This document shows positions 57,774-64,000 of a DNA stretch of 64,000 bases, one piece after another; position 1 is the first letter of the stretch; the number at the start of each line of letters is the position of its first letter. The DNA is from Galeopsis tetrahit (Eukaryota; Streptophyta; Magnoliopsida; Lamiales; Lamiaceae): the NCBI GenBank assembly GCA_963675135.1, contig OY776129.1, positions 71,021,348 through 71,085,347 of the forward strand. Reading direction: 5' to 3'. Under the pieces are notes generated by a model. It searched no databases. It saw only the letters and a list, made by a program, of their open reading frames with translations, and was not told the DNA's origin. The translations under genes and the position numbers were made by a program.

Positions 57774-58379
57774 ATGGCGACCCAAATTCTTCCTCTCCTC
57801 CTTGTCGGTTTCCTCCTCCTCGTCGCCACCGCCTCCGCCCGCCCCTGCAAAACTCTCTTCTATTTCTCCGCCACCACCACAACCACCTATTACCCCCATA
57901 ATCCAAACCCTAACAACCCCGATTCCCTCCTCACCCAAAATCCCCGTTACGTCACTCTCATCTTCACCTCCACCACAACCTCCGCCGGATTTCCCAATCG
58001 CGAACCAATTGTTGACCGATTCAACGAAGATTCCCAATTATCCTCTTCTTCCATGAATTTCCCCTTGAAATTCAACCCCTCCGTTTCGACCTCCGTTCGA
58101 GATCGGACCCGGGATATCCTCAGCGTGGTTGGAGCGCTTCTCTTCGGCGTAGGCTGCGGGGCCCTCACCGCTGCCGCCATGTACTTCATGTGGGCCCTCT
58201 TGTCCTCCCGCAGCGTTGACCTTGACGACGGCTCTTCTTCCTCTTCCGATGAAGATGACGATGGCTTCGAGGACGTCACCGCTGCCAAGAAGAAGCTGGC
58301 GGGTTACGTCGCGATCCCGGCGATGGTTGATGATGACCTCAACAAGCCGGCGGCACCCCCAGCCAAGGAGGTGGTTTGA
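57774..58379 (+). CDS. Secreted/type I membrane protein of unknown function, 201 residues
   Basis: A single exon of 201 residues from the ATG at 57774. An N-terminal signal peptide (MATQILPLLLVGFLLLVATA, cleavage likely near ASA) is followed by a lumenal part rich in Thr, Pro and Asn. A conserved-looking SVRDRTRDILSVV then leads into one membrane segment (VGALLFGVGCGALTAAAMYF, about residues 122-145). The cytosolic tail has an acidic serine cluster (SSSSSDEDDDGFED), a KKKLAGYVAIP motif and a KEVV end. I recall similar plant-specific proteins with the RDRT-x-DILSVV, membrane segment and GYV-x-IP layout but no assigned role. Upstream, gtg codons in frame are not used as starts. Confidence 0.8.
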   Translation: MATQILPLLLVGFLLLVATASARPCKTLFYFSATTTTTYYPHNPNPNNPDSLLTQNPRYVTLIFTSTTTSAGFPNREPIVDRFNEDSQLSSSSMNFPLKFNPSVSTSVRDRTRDILSVVGALLFGVGCGALTAAAMYFMWALLSSRSVDLDDGSSSSSDEDDDGFEDVTAAKKKLAGYVAIPAMVDDDLNKPAAPPAKEVV

Positions 58380-60429
58380 GAATTGTTATGTTTCGTTTTA
58401 ACTTCTTCTTGTTGTTGAATGAATAATCAATCATATTTTAACTACGTGTGAATTTGTCAACCAAATTTGATACTTCTAATATGAGGATCTGTATTAATAT
58501 ACTTGTACTATTGTTTGCTTCTATAAATTCTGTAATTGATTTTCGAGATAATTACATGTATTGTTGTGCGTTTATTGCTGTTGATGTGAGTACAGGTTTT
58601 CTTGGATTTATGCATTTGTGTTGAAATATAATTATATGTCTTTAGTAGGATTATAGTTCTTGAATTTAGTTTTGGAGTGTGTCCCTGGAACAAAGGGATC
58701 CTATGATGAATGAATGCAGGTTGTAAACATTTTGGCATGTTTGTGGAATCATAGACACAGGGGGGCAATGATTATGTATTATCCTTAGCTCGTGTATTTT
58801 TCGTTATTCGGTTTAATCTTTAGTTCAAGTCTGCTGATATCAAGGCTAATTGCTATCCACATGCCATCTTTTTTTGTTTTGATGAGCTTTAATTCTCACT
58901 TTATTCGATCATTTTAGTGATATAAATTTAAGGTGTTCTGGTGTAGATTGTGTTTAATGATCTTTGCTGCTGGACTCTTGATCTTAAAGAGTTCTACTGA
59001 TTTCTGAGTACTGTAGATGGTGAATTGATTTACATTACTCCTAGGCCATGTTTAATAGCTTATATTAAATCTAAATTAACTCTATCTCAACTTTATAATT
59101 TGTTTGATAGCTTAGATTAAGGGTAGATTATGCTTTAAAATCTAAAAAGTTTAGATATCATCCTAATCTAGTCTATTCCGTCTTTGCTATCAAACATGAC
59201 CCTAATGTGTTAAATCTGCTTTGTAACTAATAACCATCCAATTGTTTTTCTTTTCGTGCTTGCTGTTTAATGATTCTTCGAACATAATTACTGCTTTTTG
59301 AACCAGCAGGCAGTTCATCAATTTACTGGTTTGTAGCATAATTGTGTAATAGGTTTGAGTCTTTTTGTAAGGTTGCACTTATTGCATATGAGTTAAGCTT
59401 GCCCTCTTGGTTAAGATGATAACATATGGGGGTCAAATTTTGCCAATTGGCTAGCCTTCGTATGTTCTTGAGTTATCAAGTTTTCCATCATTTTCTGATT
59501 TTCACTTTCAGTTCTATATTTGTTAATAGGAATCTTTTTTGAGTGTTTTAGTCATTAACTCTGGTCGGAGGCTTGGAATTTTAATTTTTAATGCAGTTAT
59601 ATTTGAACTAGGTTTGTGATGAAAAAGCTGAATGAGGTGTTTTCGGGTTGTAGGTTCGGTTGTTAGACAAATTTTAGTAAAAACTTCTGCGAGACTTTTG
59701 CACGGTGTCCATTCGGTGAAATGGATATTATTTAAAAAAAAAATTAGAGAAATTTTTGTATCAATTGAATTTTAAATAATTAAAATATAATCAAGTCAAA
59801 ATTGTGATTAAATTACATTATATAATTGACTGTATTCAATTATAATCAAGATAAAATTGTGATCTTGGGTTAAACAATTATACTCTCCTTTAATAATTCT
59901 CACTTTGTTTTTTGTCAATTTTATAATTCTATTGAACACGCTACTTTTACTCTCAAATATTTTCTCTTTTTTTTTTTTAATTTTTTTTGTGTTCAACTAA
60001 AATAAAAATTATAAAAGTGAACACAAGTTAAAAGGTACTCCTGCATTGAAATTATATTGGTTAATTATAGTGATGAAATAAAGATCAAACCAATATTTTT
60101 AATTCTTGTCATTTTTTATATATACACGTACTTTATTTTATCGAAAAATTGGTTGAAGAACTAATGTGTTGCGTTGTTCAAATTTTTAAAGAATGCGTCG
60201 TATATCAAAATGATGGACCTAATGAGTTGAGCATTTTGATGGGGGAGAAGAGGGTCATAAATTGACATTCAAATTTAAATTCATGGAGTTAGTAACATGT
60301 AAAATGAGCAATTTTAATGTATAGAATTGGAGAAAAGGACAATTTGGCTTATCACTTAACCTTCAATTTGCCGAAAAATGGTGGCAGCAAAATGCGGTGA
60401 TTTTTTCGTTTTCCAAACAAATTGAACCG
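58380..60429. other. Intergenic DNA with a small Tourist-like MITE
   Basis: 3' sequence of the preceding gene, then non-coding DNA. A 160-base element at about 59043-59202 has ends ggccatgtttaatagcttat and ctatcaaacatgaccc in inverted arrangement. No gene was recognised. Confidence 0.5.
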
Positions 60430-60520
60430 ACAAAGTGGTTAGAGCACCACTACCAAGGCCTTAGGTCCTGAAGAGGAGAAAAAAGGGAGGGGTATTTAAT
60501 TTAAAAAAAAAAAAAAAATT
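60430..60520 (+). mobile_element. SINE-like fragment, related to 57232-57345
   Basis: acaaagtggttagagcacca, ctacc, aaggccttag, tcctg and gggtatttaa occur in the same order as in the copy at 57232, followed by a 16-base A run. The B box is deleted. Confidence 0.5.
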
Positions 60521-61796
60521 GAACCTGAACTTAAAAAAATTGTAATTGAGGGGAAATAATTTGCCACCCCAACATTAAAGATAAATTTTACTAGGTTAAG
60601 GTATTGTACTACCTTCGCCTTAAATTTTACTAGGTTAAGGTATTGTACTACCTTCGCCTTTTAATAGATTACACGTTTTTTTTTTTTTTCTTCATTTTTT
60701 ACTAGATTATTCATTTTTTTAAAAATAAAATAAAAAGTTATCACTTTAAATAGTATTATTAAAAATATTATTTATTTTTTACTTTAAATATTTAAATAAC
60801 TCTTACATTAAAATTTACTCCCTCGAGTCTGGGATTTTGAGGGATAGTTTTGTAAACTTTGATGAATAAAGTAAAGTAAAAGGTAGGTTGAGTGTGAAAA
60901 AGTAATGGCGTAGGAGTAAATATGTGTATATTTTGAGGGATTTTATGGAATGTGCAAATTGATATGGACATTCATTTATGAAAAGTGTGCAAATACCTAT
61001 GGGACAGATGGATGGAGTAATATTCAGGGGGTGAAACTTATTCAAAATCCTAGGGTATTAAAGCCACCTACTCAAATCGGAATAGGATACCCTAGTCCAC
61101 TAACAAAAACATCCGTTTGCCCTTTGGAGGTCTCAGTAATCAGAGATTGTTGTTTTATTATTATAATATTATTATTATAAAAGTAGCGTGATTCGATTAA
61201 TATTGACTCTAATGACGACCACTATTCTCCACACAAACACGTCCACGTTCAATGTATGTTGATACCTCCCTCCCTCACTCCAAATTCTCTTTTGAAACTC
61301 CGCCTCCTATGTTCAAGTAAGACCCACGCGCTTCATCACACGCGCCACTATTTATTTCCTTTTTTTAAAAAAAAATTAAATTAAACTTTAAACATAATAT
61401 TTCACTAGAATAGTCTACATGATTATGTCCAAAAATGAACTTTACAGTTCGCAATATGTATATGACAAATATTGATACTTCAATTTTCTAGATGTTATAG
61501 TATATTTTTATTTATAATTTAAAAAAAAAAAAAAGTGAAACAGTAGTTTGTGAGCTATTTCTGTCTCGTTAACATAAAATTTACAATATATATTATTCTC
61601 TTCCCATTCACGAAAAGTTTATGAAATTTTTTGAACACAAAGGATAAATATGTGTATATTGTAAAGAAAAAAATTATGATGATTATTTTCATTTAAGAGT
61701 AAGATGACAAAAGTATGAAAAATTTTCTGAAAAATAAAGAAAGTATTAAGTCTTTTATTTATAATAAAAATATTTTATTGGTTATATATAAAATAG
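60521..61796. repeat. Intergenic DNA with tandem duplication and Stowaway-like element
   Basis: ttttactaggttaaggtatt followed by gtactaccttcgcctt is duplicated in tandem (about 60586-60661). A Stowaway-like element spans about 60820-61018 (actccctcgagtctgggatt and gggacagatggatggagta). No gene. Confidence 0.5.
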
Positions 61797-62133
61797 ATGT
61801 ATAAAGAAAAAAGTGAAAATAAATATTTTTATTTATTAAAAGTAGAAGAAAAAAGGCATAGAGAGGGTGGGGTATGCGAGCGCGTGTGTGGGAGTATTAA
61901 AAAACAAAACAATTTTATAATAGGTGTGTGGCAGTCACGTGACAACGCACTCGCTTACATCACATTCACTACTATCCGCCACCCTTTTCTTTTCAGTTGA
62001 GGGTGTGAATAAAAACGCTCGTCGCTCCGTTCACCCAACAAATATCTTTTTTTCTCTCTCTAATATCTCTCCCTATAGAAGAGAATCAGTAGCATAGTAG
62101 CGTTTCATTTCATTTCATTTCTGCACTGTTAAC
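61797..62133 (+). promoter_or_regulatory. Upstream region and leader of sulfite reductase
   Basis: Includes cacgtgac near 61935 (an ACGT-core G-box-like element), a CT-rich leader (tttttttctctctctaatat at 62047) and three tttcatttca-type repeats just upstream of the ATG at 62134. Promoter status is inferred from position. Confidence 0.4.
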
Positions 62134-63945
62134 ATGACGACGTCGTTTGGGCCAGCCGCCATAGCCAAGGAGATTATTCCGGGGACCTTCAATGGCCTGA
62201 AGCCCGCCTCTTCCACTAATTCTCTCTTGCTCTCCAAACGCGCCTCCCATCTCTTCTCCTCTACCTCATCCGCCCCCTCCGCCATCAGAGCTGTATCTAC
62301 GGTACTCATCCCTCTTATTTCTATTTTAATTCTCCTTTTCCCCTTTTTAATAAACTAAACATTTTCCGCCGCTTATTCATCATGATTGGAAAATCGAAAT
62401 TGATTGCCAAAATCTTTGTCAATATTGAATCCAGGGGGATTTTCCAGCCCCATGGGTACTTTTTTCATTTTTTAAATAATTTGAATGATTTTCATTGGGT
62501 GGCTTATACTGGTGTGGTGAAATGCTGGTTTTGAGGTGTATTTTGTTGAAGATGCAGTAACTGTAAAATGGTTAAACATCCTTAAGCTTTTTGACGAGGT
62601 GGCCATTTTACACGGCATCTCGTTAGCTGCTGTCTTCTGCAATGTTAACTTTGTTTGAAGAAAACACACCCACGATTTCAATTGACAAAATGGAAGCCTT
62701 TTCAAATCTATAACAATGCACATAATTGGTATTTGTCAGATTGGCCTAGGCAAGACGTATAACAATCACTTATTCTAAGATATTGTCAATCAGTTTCTGC
62801 TACTAATGGAGGAGACAAGAGCCCTTGTTATGTTAGACCTCTGTAAATAATGATTAACGAATCTGACTATTTAAACCTTTTGTTTTCTGCAAATACTCCC
62901 TACTGAGCTGGGTAGATGGTCCATTATGCCAATCTGGCTACTTCAAAAGTGATAATTAATTTCAAGCAAAAATTTGAGTTGATTCGTTCAATTTGAATTT
63001 GAATTGGGGTTTAGCTAACTATATGCCACCTCAAACACCCTTTTTTTTTTTTTGTTTAAGGGCTATATATAACATTCCCTGATTCTTTTAGGATTTTTTC
63101 TTGGTTGAAGCCTTATTATTCAGATAATGTTTTCGATTTGATGATTTGAAACGTATTTGCAGCCTGTGAAGACAGATACTCCGGTTGAACAGAAACGCAG
63201 CAAGGTCGAAATCTTCAAAGAGCACAGTAACTTTATAAGATATCCTCTCAACGAGGAGTTGCTAACTGATGCCCCCAACATCAACGAGGCAGCTACACAG
63301 TTGATCAAGTTCCATGGAAGCTATCAACAATACAATCGAGATGAACGTGGTGGCAGGTCTTACTCATTTATGCTTCGTACTAAGAACCCTTGTGGAAAGG
63401 TTTCAAACAAACTCTATCTAGTCATGGATGATCTAGCCGATCAGTTTGGAACTGAGACACTACGGTTGACCACTAGGCAGACCTTTCAACTTCACGGTGT
63501 CCTGAAGAAAGACCTTAAGACAGTGATGAGTTCTATCATCAATAGCATGGGTTCTACACTTGGTGCATGTGGTGATCTGAATAGAAATGTTCTCGCTCCA
63601 GCAGCCCCGTTTTACAAGAAAGATTATTTGTTTGCCCAGAAAACTGCTGAGAATATTGCTGCCCTCTTAACTCCTCAATCGGGATTTTATTATGATATGT
63701 GGGTGGATGGAGAAAAAATTATGACTGCAGAGCCTTCTGAGGTTGTGAAGGCCCGTAATGATAATTCCCATGGTACAAATTTTCCTGATTCACCTGAGCC
63801 CATCTATGGAACTCAGTTCTTACCTAGGAAGTTCAAGATTGCGGTTACGGTACCAACAGACAACTCGGTGGACCTATTCACAAATGATATTGGGGTGGTC
63901 GTCGTGTCTGATGCTGATGGAGAACCCCAGGGCTTTAACATATAT
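62134..63945 (+). CDS. SIR: Ferredoxin-sulfite reductase, plastid, 5' part
   Basis: Exons 62134-62301 and 63163-63945 give the first 317 residues; the gene continues beyond the window after the donor gtaaac at 63946. The N-terminus (MTTSFGPAAIAKEIIPGTFN, Ser-rich) is a chloroplast transit peptide. The mature part starts around PVKTDTPVEQKRSKVEIFKE and shows the first ferredoxin-like nitrite/sulfite reductase half-domain, including RTKNPCGKVSNKLYLVMDDL, TLRLTTRQTFQLHGV and GDLNRNVLAPAAP. The enzyme reduces sulfite to sulfide in plastids with six electrons from ferredoxin, using siroheme and a 4Fe-4S cluster. The Cys cluster ligands lie in the missing C-terminal half. Related nitrite reductase is excluded by the SiR-specific N-terminal wording as I recall it. 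Confidence 0.92.
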
Positions 63946-64000
63946 GTAAACACATTTTCTTTATGCATAAATAAGTATCTCCTGTCTGCCTTCTTTGAGA

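Overview
This window is AT-rich plant nuclear DNA, most likely from a dicot and possibly an asterid (the lineage is a guess). The evidence is GT-AG spliced genes with plant-only families (a chloroplast dicarboxylate translocator, an R2R3-MYB, a calcium-dependent protein kinase, plastid sulfite reductase, NF-YA with a miR169 site) and many MITEs ending in the CTCCCTCCGTCC Stowaway terminus. Where introns occur I rebuilt exons by hand from splice sites and reading frame. The spliced models of DiT1, MYB, DER, NF-YA and CDPK all close in frame at family-typical lengths.

Layout. 1-3054: repeats, including a decayed RNase H-like retroposed fragment and a 1.2-kb inverted-repeat element. 3055-12701: a C2H2 zinc-finger repressor gene whose first coding exon is split by a Ty1/copia retrotransposon (3093-11882). 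The retrotransposon's 3' LTR carries a hAT-like element (7658-11501), and that carries two Mutator-like elements (7743-9131 and 9214-10858). 12702-16674: intergenic repeats. 16675-19996 (minus): plastid 2-oxoglutarate/malate translocator. 20000-25812: repeats, a third Mutator-like element (21851-22946), a small four-exon gene (23483-24140) and nested Stowaway elements. 25813-28059 (minus): MYB46/83-like factor. 28060-31656: repeats. 31657-40849: twelve-exon chloroplast-type Der/EngA double GTPase. 40850-43300: intergenic, with a degenerate tandem array. 43300-48290: NF-YA. 48973-49704: small putative plastid membrane protein. 50273-55543 (minus): eight-exon CDPK. 57774-58379: single-exon secreted/membrane protein. 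58380-62133: repeats with SINE-like copies. 62134 to window end: ferredoxin-sulfite reductase, cut by the window.

The genes form no operon-like unit; this is ordinary plant gene order. Several products belong to plastid nitrogen/sulfur metabolism and ribosome assembly (DiT1, SiR, Der), others to transcription and calcium signalling. The most notable structure is the zinc-finger gene: 12 codons of its N-terminus remain 8.8 kb upstream, while the body now reads from an ATG supplied by the last bases of the LTR. Also notable are the small spliced gene at 23.5-24.1 kb, long near-perfect hairpins inside the Mutator-like elements, and MITE families shared among the introns of neighbouring genes. 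I saw no rRNA gene, intact tRNA gene or CRISPR array.
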